From the NCBI RefSeq assembly GCF_030915385.1, contig NZ_CP133268.1, positions 4,810,001 to 4,874,000 of the forward strand: 64,000 nucleotides of DNA, given 5' to 3'. Positions 46,412-54,276 of this stretch are shown one piece after another (position 1 is the stretch's first letter; each line of letters starts with the position of its first letter). A program made the translations under genes and the position numbers. The notes beneath the pieces were generated by a model. That model saw only the letters and a list, made by a program, of their open reading frames with translations. It did not search any database and was not told the origin of the DNA. This DNA comes from Neobacillus sp. PS3-12 (GTDB taxonomy: Bacteria > Bacillota > Bacilli > Bacillales > Cytobacillaceae).

Positions 46412-46500
46412 CAGAAGATTGCCTGGCGATATGAACAATTTTTAAGAAGGATGAATCAATTATAAAAATGGTTATCGAACCTTGAGACCAAAATGTAAGT

Positions 46501-46532
46501 GAAAGAGAGCCAATGGCTCTCTTTCATTTTTT
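46501..46532. terminator. Intrinsic terminator of the MFS gene
   Basis: GAAAGAGAGCC (46501-46511) pairs with GGCTCTCTTTC (46515-46525) with a three-base loop, followed by seven T residues after an A. It also lies beyond the 3' end of the minus-strand gene at 46566. Confidence 0.9.
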
Positions 46533-46565
46533 TCATTATGTACTTGAATCATAGCATGCGTAAAA

Positions 46566-47120
46566 TTAACGCTCTAAAACCCCTAAATATCTACTTTGGT
46601 CCCATAGGTTTAATGGATCTATGTCGAGTGTTGATTCCATGAAATTGTTATACTTTATGCTGTATCTGCTGCCTTGGGTAATACATTCAATCCAATTATT
46701 TGCTGTATAATCTGGGACTTCATTTGGAATACCCAGGAGACGGATTGCTCGGAAAAGCTTTTCTTCTTTCCCTGCAATCAGTGTAACGATAAGGATTCGG
46801 CTGGCGATCCATTTGTCAATGACAGGCTGACTAAGAGGAACGACTGGATCAAGCGGAATCGTATAAATAAAAGGGTCCTCATTTGGACCAATCTTGGCCA
46901 ATAGGAGCAGATTTTGATGATTTTCAAAAGCACCAATTTCAATCGGGTAGTTCATTAAAAGGTCCATTTCATAATCAGTAAACTTTTCTTCTATTATACT
47001 TAATAATGCAGAATCCAATCCTGGTAAAAAATGCAGATAAGCTCCATAAGGAATATTTGGCGGCAAATGCAATACAGGATAACCTTCTGCGAGATAATCG
47101 GTAACCCACTCTACCTTCAT
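46566..47120 (-). CDS. Unknown protein, paralogue of the divergent gene at 47330
   Basis: A 184-residue soluble protein with no signal peptide and no recognised family. It begins M-K-V-E-W-V-T-D-Y-L-A-E-G-Y-P-V-L-H and ends L-W-D-Q-S-R-Y-L-G-V-L-E. The divergent gene at 47330 encodes a protein with the same plan: V-E-x-x-T-D-Y, P-V-L-H-x-P, G-A-(Y/F)-L-H, P-I-E-(I/M)-G-A-(F/Y)-E and an ending L-W-x-x-x-R-x-L-G. The two are old duplicates. Small soluble paralogues of this kind occur among toxin-immunity proteins, but no toxin gene is present, so this remains speculation. Confidence 0.75.
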   Translation of the reverse strand: MKVEWVTDYLAEGYPVLHLPPNIPYGAYLHFLPGLDSALLSIIEEKFTDYEMDLLMNYPIEIGAFENHQNLLLLAKIGPNEDPFIYTIPLDPVVPLSQPVIDKWIASRILIVTLIAGKEEKLFRAIRLLGIPNEVPDYTANNWIECITQGSRYSIKYNNFMESTLDIDPLNLWDQSRYLGVLER

Positions 47121-47329
47121 AAACTATTATTCTCCTCTCCGATTTACAAAATCTTCTTACTCGATTTGCCTCTAATAAGAAAATAACACAAGTAATAATC
47201 CAATTATTAGAAAACATATTTTACAAATTTGTGAACCTTGTGAATTAAAAAAAAGCTTATGTTATTTTTTTAAACAGATAGAAATAAAAACCAATCGTTG
47301 AATTTCCTATTTAAAAGGAGAATGATAAT

Positions 47330-47890
47330 ATGAGAGTGGAGCGGATTACTGATTACTTTGAAGTAGGTCTTCCAGTGTTACATATGCCATCAAAAAATAT
47401 AAATGGGGCTTTCCTGCATGCGATGAGCGATACTGAATCTGTCGTTATTAGTATATCAAAAGAAAAATTCAACGATGCAGACAATGAACTTGATTATTTA
47501 ATGAACGCCCCAATTGAAATGGGAGCATATGAGAAAAACAATCATTTATTGCTGCTCGTAAAAATAGGTTCAATTGAAAATTTATATATTTACCCTTTAC
47601 CATTAAACCCCGTTCAGGGGGTAAATGAGGGAACTGTTAATGCATGGGTGGAAAGCCGATTTATTGTGATCTGTTTTATCGAGGGTAAAGAAGAACTTAC
47701 ATTTAAAGGAATCCGTGTTCAAGGGATCCCAGACGATATACGAGAACATGTCATGTATCACTGGAGATACTGTTTTGATCACGAAAGTGGGTATTCTTTA
47801 AAATACCTTAACTTCACTTTATCCGCACTTGAAATGGACCCTGCCGAATTGTGGAAGCGGGGTAGAACTTTAGGTGAGTTAGAGGATTAG
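47330..47890 (+). CDS. Unknown protein, paralogue of the divergent gene at 46566
   Basis: A 186-residue soluble protein sharing motifs with the product of 46566-47120 over its whole length, including G-K-E-E and G-I-P in the centre. The ATG at 47330 has AAAAGGAG upstream. The 209 bases between the two divergent starts are AT-rich and must hold both promoters; no operator was recognised. Function unknown. Confidence 0.75.
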   Translation: MRVERITDYFEVGLPVLHMPSKNINGAFLHAMSDTESVVISISKEKFNDADNELDYLMNAPIEMGAYEKNNHLLLLVKIGSIENLYIYPLPLNPVQGVNEGTVNAWVESRFIVICFIEGKEELTFKGIRVQGIPDDIREHVMYHWRYCFDHESGYSLKYLNFTLSALEMDPAELWKRGRTLGELED

Positions 47891-47983
47891 CTTTATTAAA
47901 TGGAAGTATATTATGCTGCGACAGCACCTAAAGCAAATAATTGTTTAATTGACTAAGATTAATATAATACAGGAGATAAGTAT

Positions 47984-48370
47984 ATGAATGAGTTACAGGT
48001 ATTTAGTGAATTGCATAAATTTATAAATGGGTTAGGTCCAATGGAGTATTCAGTTGCTCCAAAGAGTTTAACGTTAGGATATAAACCAATTCGTTTTTGG
48101 GGAAATAGGTATAAGTTTGCCACTTTATACGGAGAAAAACGCTACACCTGTTTGATCATTCATGTTGATCCAGGTAATAAAGAATCTATTAACGGAAAAA
48201 TAATTCAAAAAGAAATTCAACAAATCTTGCGTTTTGATATCCAAGATATGAGAAGTTTTGCTTTAAAGAAAAATGAGGTTTATATTCCAATTGAAGTAAT
48301 TGATTCAAAAGAGAAAATCCAACTTTTAAAAGATATTGTTCGAAAGCAGTATGAGCAATTTATTAAGTAG
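47984..48370 (+). CDS. Unknown 128-residue protein
   Basis: No family was recognised. The protein has alternating hydrophobic and charged residues (T-C-L-I-I-H-V-D-P-G near residue 59), a basic C-terminus and no signal peptide or membrane helix. It has a CAGGAGATAAG ribosome binding site. It lies between a paralogous unknown gene and a GNAT acetyltransferase gene on the same strand, in a cluster of small, AT-rich accessory genes. Confidence 0.65.
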   Translation: MNELQVFSELHKFINGLGPMEYSVAPKSLTLGYKPIRFWGNRYKFATLYGEKRYTCLIIHVDPGNKESINGKIIQKEIQQILRFDIQDMRSFALKKNEVYIPIEVIDSKEKIQLLKDIVRKQYEQFIK

Positions 48371-48418
48371 ACGAAAAACTACGATTTCAGTTTGAAAAGA
48401 AAGGAGATCGAATGAAAG

Positions 48419-49039
48419 TTGTCTGATATCGAATTAGTGGATGGCGGGATACACGAATTAAAGGATGTATATCAACAATATATAAACGACTTTGCAATTG
48501 ATGAGCTAAAAAAATACGAACAGCTTGAATTTTTACTAAGTAGAAATAATTACAAATTGCTGTTAGCGAAAGACATAACTATTAATGAGATCGTTGGATA
48601 TGCTTTTATATATGAATTAAAAAAATTTAACGCTATATGGCTTGATTATATTGCAGTTATTAAAAAGTATCGAAATCAAGGTTATGGAACCGTTTTTTTA
48701 AATAAAATTTTACATTATAACGAGGATGGACTCGGAGTATTTATTGAGGTCGAGATACCTGAAGAAAGCTATAATAAGAAAAATCAATTAAGAAGAATAA
48801 AATTTTACGAAAGATTAGGCGCCAAAAAGTTGCATCTTTCTTACTTATTCCCGACTTATAATGGTGGATTTCCGATGTTCCTCTATTTTAGACCCTCATC
48901 TAACATTCGGAAATTACCAAAGAAGTTGATTCAGGAAGCGATAGCTGAAGTTTTTGAAAATATACATACGGACGTAAAAAATAGGGAACACATATTAATA
49001 AAGTTCTTTTCAACAATTGAAGATGAAGATTTTGTTTAA
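48419..49039 (+). CDS. GNAT-family N-acetyltransferase
   Basis: Predicted acetyl-CoA-dependent acetyltransferase of 206 residues. Core motif A is seen as L-D-Y-I-A-V-I-K-K-Y-R-N-Q-G-Y-G-T (acetyl-CoA loop R-x-Q-G-Y-G), followed by I-K-F-Y-E-R-L-G-A-K, motif B of the family. The substrate is unknown. The start is odd: AAAGGAG lies well before an ATG at 48412 that reads only M-K-V-V-stop. The frame used here begins at TTG 48419 and overlaps that mini-frame; a one-base change would fuse them as M-K-V-S-D-I-E. Either TTG is used with translational coupling, or there is an indel near 48418. Confidence 0.75.
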   Translation: MSDIELVDGGIHELKDVYQQYINDFAIDELKKYEQLEFLLSRNNYKLLLAKDITINEIVGYAFIYELKKFNAIWLDYIAVIKKYRNQGYGTVFLNKILHYNEDGLGVFIEVEIPEESYNKKNQLRRIKFYERLGAKKLHLSYLFPTYNGGFPMFLYFRPSSNIRKLPKKLIQEAIAEVFENIHTDVKNREHILIKFFSTIEDEDFV

Positions 49040-49158
49040 TATATTGATTAACTAAAGCTCTTCATGAAGAAAATTAAAATAATTGAAAATCGGTATTTAA
49101 TCAATTATTGGAATCATGGAACAGATAAAGTAAACCTAGCGGTGATTGTGAGATTAAA

Positions 49159-49311
49159 TTGGTTATAATTAAATATCTATTATTTTTAGGATTGAAAATC
49201 CTAAAGTACTTTTTATTTTTTAAATACTGGAAGTATATATTGATATTTTCATTTATCATTTTATTCATTGTTTTAATTGTTATTATGATAAGACGTATTT
49301 ATAAAACATAA
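49159..49311 (+). CDS. Possible 50-residue hydrophobic small protein
   Basis: A TTG-started frame encodes a short peptide with one long hydrophobic helix (Y-I-L-I-F-S-F-I-I-L-F-I-V-L-I-V) and a basic end R-R-I-Y-K. A weak GGTGATTGTGAG stretch precedes it. It is the only plausible gene in the 400-base gap 49040-49437. AT-rich sequence easily produces such frames, so it is only a candidate. Confidence 0.3.
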   Translation: MVIIKYLLFLGLKILKYFLFFKYWKYILIFSFIILFIVLIVIMIRRIYKT

Positions 49312-49437
49312 AACAGTCTTTCTTTTTAAAGAAGTCACATTTGATTATATTTAAATTTGCTCATAATTTATTTTAGTATCTTGATGCTATTCGGGCCATG
49401 AATCCATTGACGGCAATGTTGAAATGGAGAGTATAAA

Positions 49438-49889
49438 ATGAAAAATTTTTTTAAGAAGGCTGGAGAAGTATTAAAGGAAGGAAGTATCGAAATTTCAATA
49501 ATCTCCGGAATGTTTTCTGCTATATTGGATTGTCAAACTGAAAAAATTGAGGCGGAAGGCATTTATGATGTAAAAGTTGTATTTAAAGAAAATTATCTTG
49601 AAGTAACTGGATATGCCAAAAAGCTCTTATTAAAGATACCTTTTAAAATTGAGTTTACACCTTATGCTGCGGAACAAAGAGTGATGAAATTTGAAATTAG
49701 GAATATGACTCCTCTTAACCAAGATTGGATTAAAAGAAATTATTTAATAAGCCGCCTTTTGTAAATTATCAAAATGGATTGCTGCAAATTGATTTAAATG
49801 GCTTTGAGAAAGTAAAGGCAATTCCTGTAGGTGAGATTCGGGAATTTAAAATTGAAGTTAATAAAATGTTGGTAAGAATAGGGCTATAA
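49438..49889 (+). pseudogene. Unknown protein gene with a one-base frameshift near its end
   Basis: The first frame gives 108 residues ending ...W-I-K-R-N-Y-L-I-S-R-L-L. The second frame continues well past that point as L-F-N-K-P-P-F-V-N-Y-Q-N-G-L-L-Q-I-D-L-N-G-F and ends at 49889. Adding one A to the run at 49737-49739 joins them into 150 residues. The whole reads like a DUF2993-style or lipid-carrier-type beta protein (G-x-Y-D-V-K-V-V-F-K, P-F-K-I-E-F-T-P), but no family is certain. Strong ATG start; the terminator lies at 49916. Confidence 0.7.
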
Positions 49890-49915
49890 TATTTGTAATT
49901 GAATATGATTGTAAA

Positions 49916-49943
49916 AGCTTGGAGTGTTCCTCCAGCTTTTTTT
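49916..49943 (+). terminator. Intrinsic terminator
   Basis: AGCTTGGAG (49916-49924) pairs with CTCCAGCT (49930-49937) with one bulged base, followed by T residues. Confidence 0.75.
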
Positions 49944-50009
49944 ATACCAAATTTGCAAACATATGTTCTATAATGAAGAGACAAGATAATTATAAGAAAG
50001 GTGATCTAA

Positions 50010-50258
50010 TTGAGATTCAATTTGGAAGTCCATCTAATTATTGAAGGAACTGGGATGTTGTCTAGAGGAATTTTTACCGCAAGAAATAAAAATGAAATTG
50101 CTAATGTAGCTTATCAATACATTCAAAACATAAAAAGGGAGACCGGGTATCGTACCACTTTAATTCACAAGGTAATTATTGACGGCACAAAAGATATAAC
50201 AGAGGAGGTAAAAGAAATAGACAACCGGCACATCCCAAAAATGGATGATATTTTTTAG
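50010..50258 (+). CDS. Unknown 82-residue protein
   Basis: Small soluble protein with the pattern of an alternating beta-alpha fold: N-L-E-V-H-L-I-I-E-G-T-G near the start and Y-Q-Y-I-Q-N-I-K-R-E-T-G in the middle. It starts at a TTG with a GAAAGGTGAT site about six bases upstream. It stands alone between terminator 49916 and the PadR operon. No family recognised. Confidence 0.6.
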   Translation: MRFNLEVHLIIEGTGMLSRGIFTARNKNEIANVAYQYIQNIKRETGYRTTLIHKVIIDGTKDITEEVKEIDNRHIPKMDDIF

Positions 50259-50358
50259 TGATGCTCAAAAATATGATCCAATTTTGGGATGCCTAGGAAT
50301 ATGTTTATTATTTATGTGAAGAAAAGGATTGATGCTCGATTTTTGACGATAAGTTTTA

Positions 50359-50400
50359 TTGACAAATGATACTATTTAGTAATACTATATACTGGTAGTA
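50359..50400 (+). promoter_or_regulatory. Promoter with two overlapping TACTA/TAGTA dyads, candidate PadR operator
   Basis: TTGACA (50359-50364) is followed after 18 bases by TACTAT (50383-50388). Two inverted repeats share the same half-site: TACTATTTAGTA (50370-50381) in the spacer and TACTATATACTGGTAGTA (50383-50400) over the -10. Their position would let the encoded PadR protein block RNA polymerase. Confidence 0.6.
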
Positions 50401-50482
50401 AGTAATAATGAATATCGGTAACACAAAATACCTGTGATACAGAGTACTGAAAAAATAAGTGAAATACAATGGAGGAAAGAAT

Positions 50483-50803
50483 TTGGATAATATTACTGAA
50501 ATGCTGAAAGGAGTGCTTGAGGGTTGTGTACTTGAGATCATCAGCCGTGGCGAAACTTATGGCTATGAAATCACGCAACAGCTGCGAGAACTAGGCTTCG
50601 CTGATGTGGTTGAAGGCACGGTTTATACGATTACGATGCGGCTTGAGAAAAACGATCTGGTGGACATCGAGAAAAAGCCCTCAACTAAGGGACCGCCGAG
50701 AAAATTTTACACACTCAATGCAGCAGGGCAAGAGCAACTTGGAATTTTTTGGAGAAAATGGGATTTCGTCTCAAGTAAAATTAACGAACTCAAAACTAAA
50801 TAA
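50483..50803 (+). CDS. PadR-family transcriptional repressor
   Basis: A 106-residue winged-helix regulator. The classical PadR opening M-L-K-G-V-L-E-G, followed by I-S-R-G-E-T-Y-G-Y-E-I and the wing residues P-S-T-K-G-P-P-R-K-F-Y, is clear, with a C-terminal dimerisation helix. PadR proteins of this size (LmrR type) often repress adjacent drug exporters. Here a DUF1048 gene and an ABC exporter follow in the same operon. The TTG at 50483 follows GGAGGAAAG and is chosen over the GTG at 50459, which lies before that site. Confidence 0.88.
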   Translation: MDNITEMLKGVLEGCVLEIISRGETYGYEITQQLRELGFADVVEGTVYTITMRLEKNDLVDIEKKPSTKGPPRKFYTLNAAGQEQLGIFWRKWDFVSSKINELKTK

Positions 50804-50824
50804 AATCAAAAGGAGAGAGGTAAA

Positions 50825-51166
50825 ATGAGTTTTTTTGAAAAAATTATCGGAAGTCTGGATGACAAACGGGAATGGAAGGTGATGGAGGCACGTGCGAAGG
50901 CACTTCCAAGTGAGTATCACAACGCTTACAAAGCTATCCAAAAATATATGTGGACTGCTGGTGGCGGTCCCACTGACTGGAAGGGCACCAGCCGTATCTT
51001 TGGCGGCATTATCGATCTATTCGAGGAAGGAGCAGCGGAAGGCAAGAAAGTAACTGATCTTACGGGCGAGGACGTGGCTGCTTTCTGCGACGAACTAGTG
51101 AAGGATGAGCAAACTTGGAAGGATAAGTATCGCAAGAAGTTGAACGATACGATTAATCGTGGATAA
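50825..51166 (+). CDS. DUF1048-family protein
   Basis: A 113-residue helical protein of the DUF1048 family. These proteins recur beside PadR regulators in Gram-positive exporter operons, but their function is unknown. Visible blocks are R-A-K-A-L-P-x-x-Y-H-x-A-Y-K-A-I-Q-K-Y-M-W and D-L-F-E-E-G-A-A-E-G-K-K-V-T-D-L-T-G-E-D-V. It starts 21 bases after padR with an AAAAGGAGAG site. The codon composition is more GC-rich than the neighbouring unknown genes, suggesting separate acquisition of this operon. Confidence 0.85.
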   Translation: MSFFEKIIGSLDDKREWKVMEARAKALPSEYHNAYKAIQKYMWTAGGGPTDWKGTSRIFGGIIDLFEEGAAEGKKVTDLTGEDVAAFCDELVKDEQTWKDKYRKKLNDTINRG

Positions 51167-51271
51167 CGGCGAAATTCTAGTGGATTTTCGCCTAGTACCG
51201 AAACTAACAAGCAAACCCGAAAAGATCGTTCGAGTTTGCTCCGTGTAGGAGGATTAGAAAGGAAGATGAAA

Positions 51272-52042
51272 ATGACTGGAAATATGATTGAAATCAAAGG
51301 TCTAGTCAAATCCTTCAAGGATAAAGTAGTCCTGAAAGGTGTGGATTTAGAAATAAAACAAGGTGAAATCTTCGCTCTCCTTGGTGAAAATGGTGCAGGA
51401 AAAACTACCACGATCAAAATTCTTGCCACTCTATCAAAAATGACAGCAGGGACAGCAAGTGTCAATGGCTTTGATGTGATAAAAAATCCGAATGATGTGA
51501 GAAAATCAATCTCGCTTACAGGTCAATTTACTGCTATTGATGAAATATTGACCGGTCGAGAAAATCTCATCATGATGGCGAAGCTCCGTCATCTATCGCA
51601 GCCTAAAGTCATTGCGCAAGAAATGCTAGAGAAATTTGACTTGACTGAAGCAGCAGACCGTAAGACTTCAACTTATTCTGGTGGGATGAAGCGTCGCTTG
51701 GATTTAGCCATGAGCTTTATCGGGGAACCTGCTGTGATTTTTCTTGACGAGCCAAGCACAGGACTTGACCCGAAAGTCCGTCTTGAAGTTTGGGAATTGG
51801 TGCGGGATCTTAATGAAAATGGTGCGACTATTTTCCTAACAACACAATATTTGGAAGAAGCAGAAGCACTGGCAGATCGTATCGCTATACTTCACAAAGG
51901 TACTCTTATCGCTAACGCTCCTCTTGCTGAGCTGAAAGCTATGCTGCCTGAGGCAGAAGTCGAATACGTCAAAAAAGAACCAACACTCGAAGAAATCTAC
52001 TTGCACTTGACCGGTGAGAAAGGAGAAGCTAACAATGACTAG
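51272..52042 (+). CDS. ABC exporter ATP-binding protein (DrrA type)
   Basis: ATPase of 256 residues driving a drug or lipid exporter. Walker A is G-E-N-G-A-G-K-T-T, the signature is Y-S-G-G-M-K-R-R-L and Walker B is V-I-F-L-D-E-P-S, followed by G-L-D-P. It belongs to the daunorubicin-resistance (DrrA) group but is shorter at the C-terminus than classical DrrA. The ATG at 51272 lies six bases after AAAGGAAG. Its end overlaps the permease start by eight bases. PadR-controlled multidrug or antimicrobial export is the likely role. Confidence 0.9.
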   Translation: MTGNMIEIKGLVKSFKDKVVLKGVDLEIKQGEIFALLGENGAGKTTTIKILATLSKMTAGTASVNGFDVIKNPNDVRKSISLTGQFTAIDEILTGRENLIMMAKLRHLSQPKVIAQEMLEKFDLTEAADRKTSTYSGGMKRRLDLAMSFIGEPAVIFLDEPSTGLDPKVRLEVWELVRDLNENGATIFLTTQYLEEAEALADRIAILHKGTLIANAPLAELKAMLPEAEVEYVKKEPTLEEIYLHLTGEKGEANND

Positions 52043-52805
52043 TTATTTATTTCAAGATATTTCCACCATGGCGAGTCGCTCGATGAAGCATATTTTTCGG
52101 AGTGTAGATACGATTATCACGGTGACTGTGATGCCGATTGCCTTTATGCTCATGTTTGTCTATGTTTTTGGTGGAGCTATGCATGCAGGAACAAGTGCTT
52201 CCTACGTGAAATACCTCTTGCCAGGAATTTTGCTTCAGTCAATTGCGAGTGGGGTGGCTTACACCGCCTACCGTCTCTTCATTGATGTGTCCAAGGGAAT
52301 CTTTGAACGATTCCACTCAATGCCGATATCACAAAGTGCTGTACTCTGGGGGCATATTTTGACTTCGCTATTGTCTAATGCTATCTCAAGTGTTGTGATT
52401 GTGCTGGTTGCTTTGGTGATGGGCTTTCGTTCGTCTGCTAGTATCCTTAATCTGCTAGCAGTTGTTGGAATTCTGCTATTCGTTGTTCTTGCATTGACTT
52501 GGTTGGCTGTCCTTGCAGGCCTTTCTGCAAAGACTGTGGATGGGGCGTCTGCCTTTTCTTATCCTCTGATTTTCTTGCCCTTTGTCAGCTCGGCATTTGT
52601 CCCAACTGTCTCTATGCCTACACCAGTCCGTATTTTTGCTGAAAATCAACCCGTGACAGCCATTGTCAACACGATTCGTGCTCTACTCAATAATCAAACT
52701 GTAGGAAACACTATCTGGATTGCTCTTGCATGGTGTTTGGGAATTACAATTGTTGCTTATCTCCTTGCAATACGTGCTTATAGAAAACGTATCTTGGGGA
52801 ATTAA
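52035..52805 (+). CDS. ABC-2 type exporter permease (DrrB type)
   Basis: Integral membrane partner of the ATPase, 256 residues with about six helices, ABC-2 fold. Seen are F-V-Y-V-F-G-G-A-M near residue 40, G-I-F-E-R-F-H-S-M-P-I near 91, characteristic of DrrB-like permeases, and F-L-P-F-V-S-S-A-F-V-P near 179. The ATG at 52035 follows AAAGGAGAAG within the ATPase gene. The substrate is unknown. Confidence 0.9.
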   Translation: MTSYLFQDISTMASRSMKHIFRSVDTIITVTVMPIAFMLMFVYVFGGAMHAGTSASYVKYLLPGILLQSIASGVAYTAYRLFIDVSKGIFERFHSMPISQSAVLWGHILTSLLSNAISSVVIVLVALVMGFRSSASILNLLAVVGILLFVVLALTWLAVLAGLSAKTVDGASAFSYPLIFLPFVSSAFVPTVSMPTPVRIFAENQPVTAIVNTIRALLNNQTVGNTIWIALAWCLGITIVAYLLAIRAYRKRILGN

Positions 52806-52860
52806 GATTTTTTTACAGTAAAAAGTAATGTTTGAGACAAATAGAGAGAGAGAATCATTA

Positions 52861-53061
52861 ATGAGAAACAAAAAGCAATTTTAAAAAATAACAACAGATA
52901 TTGAACTATCCTTACCGACATTTGAGTGGCAGCGTTTCTATGATAATTTTTTATATAGATGTGATTCTGTTCACCATTTATTGTTTCCGTGTATGGTAGA
53001 TTATTACTGCGTACATTGTTTGATGGAGAGGGGAACTTTCCTTTTTTCCAATTTGAAATAA
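52861..53061 (+). pseudogene. Possible short gene remnant with an internal stop
   Basis: An ATG frame of 66 codons is open except for a TAA at codon 8 (52882-52884). After it the frame reads T-T-D-I-E-L-S-L-P-T-F-E-W-Q-R-F-Y-D-N-F-L-Y-R, which looks more protein-like than random AT-rich sequence. No family was recognised. It is reported as a low-confidence remnant in the gap between the exporter and the chemoreceptor gene. Confidence 0.25.
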
Positions 53062-53077
53062 TAGGTAGGTAATTTAC

Positions 53078-54031
53078 GTGCTGATTAGTAAACGGAAATA
53101 TTTGAATTTAGTACAAGAAAATGAGGATTTGAAGGAACAATTAGATGCACAGTTAAGAGAAAACAAACGAAAAGAAGAGATATCGAAAGCCTTTAAAGAA
53201 TCATTTAATCGGGAGTTAGCAACTACGATTCATCAGCATGAAATGGTCAACGACCAGCACCATGTAATGGGAGAGCTAGTTAATAAAATTAAAAATCATT
53301 TTGATAAGGTGAATGATCTTAGTCAGCACTCCTCAAATAATTCAGAGGATCTTGCCATAAAAGGTGATATATTAATTAACTCTTCTATTGATATGGCCGC
53401 AAAGTCGGAAGAGGGGCGGTTATTGGTAAGTCAAGTTGAACAGTTAATTTTACAGTTAGGCAGACAGCTTAGTGAGACCTTTGAAAAAATGAACCACCTA
53501 AATGAGCGTTCAAAGGAAATAGAATTAATCGTTAAAGTCATTAAAGAAATTGCTGAGCAGACCAATCTTTTAGCGCTAAATGCCTCAATTGAAGCAGCGC
53601 GTGCTGGCGATCAGGGCAGGGGATTTGCTGTTGTTGCGGATGAGGTTAGAAAGTTAGCTGAAAATACCGCTGACAGCACTAACAGTATAAGTGAATTAAC
53701 GAAAAATATACAAAAGGACATTCTGGATACTCTTACATCGACTACTTCCAGTAAAAAACTAATTAAAGATGGAATTCATCTAAGTTCCGATACTTCAAAA
53801 AAAATTGAATTTATTTCCAATGTTATTAATGGAGTGAAAATAGAGGTAAATGAAGTAATTGAAAAAATTAAAGAGCAAAAGGATTATTCACAAAATTCTA
53901 TGGATGAAATTAGTAACACAACGTCCCTTTTTAATGAAATAAAGGATTTAATTCTCACACATATCAATGATGCCAGTGTAGTTGATTCAAAGTTGGATGA
54001 GGTTATGAAACAAGTAAAAATATTGGAATGA
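53078..54031 (+). CDS. Soluble methyl-accepting chemotaxis-type signalling protein
   Basis: Cytoplasmic receptor of 317 residues without transmembrane helices. A coiled coil occupies about residues 10-60. The signalling tip E-Q-T-N-L-L-A-L-N-A-S-I-E-A-A-R-A-G-D is followed by G-R-G-F-A-V-V-A-D-E-V-R-K-L-A-E and the descending coil. No separate sensor domain (PAS, GAF, globin) is apparent, so the input may come from a partner or from the N-terminal coil. The GTG start has a TAGGTAGGT stretch upstream. It is likely to act on CheA/CheW arrays or a related pathway. Confidence 0.88.
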   Translation: MLISKRKYLNLVQENEDLKEQLDAQLRENKRKEEISKAFKESFNRELATTIHQHEMVNDQHHVMGELVNKIKNHFDKVNDLSQHSSNNSEDLAIKGDILINSSIDMAAKSEEGRLLVSQVEQLILQLGRQLSETFEKMNHLNERSKEIELIVKVIKEIAEQTNLLALNASIEAARAGDQGRGFAVVADEVRKLAENTADSTNSISELTKNIQKDILDTLTSTTSSKKLIKDGIHLSSDTSKKIEFISNVINGVKIEVNEVIEKIKEQKDYSQNSMDEISNTTSLFNEIKDLILTHINDASVVDSKLDEVMKQVKILE

Positions 54032-54059
54032 AAATAGAATTTTTGATAGTTAGAAAAAG

Positions 54060-54106
54060 AAGCTGACTCAAGAGTCAATATAATTGACTTTTGAATCAGC
54101 TTTTTT
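54060..54106. terminator. Terminator hairpin of the receptor gene
   Basis: AGCTGACTCAA pairs with the facing TTGAATCAGCT with one mismatch, enclosing a second small stem (AGTCAA/TTGACT), then six T residues. Confidence 0.85.
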
Positions 54107-54276
54107 AATTGGTCTACTTTTTTATCAGAGTTGCCTTTTCTTGATATATGTCAAGGTTCTTGAACAATAAGTACCGCTAAAATAATGTTTGGGAACCAAC
54201 TTAATTGTATATGTAAGTTCTAGTTGCAAAGGTTGTATTATTTCTGATCTATAAAAATAAAAAGGTGTGAAAAGTT

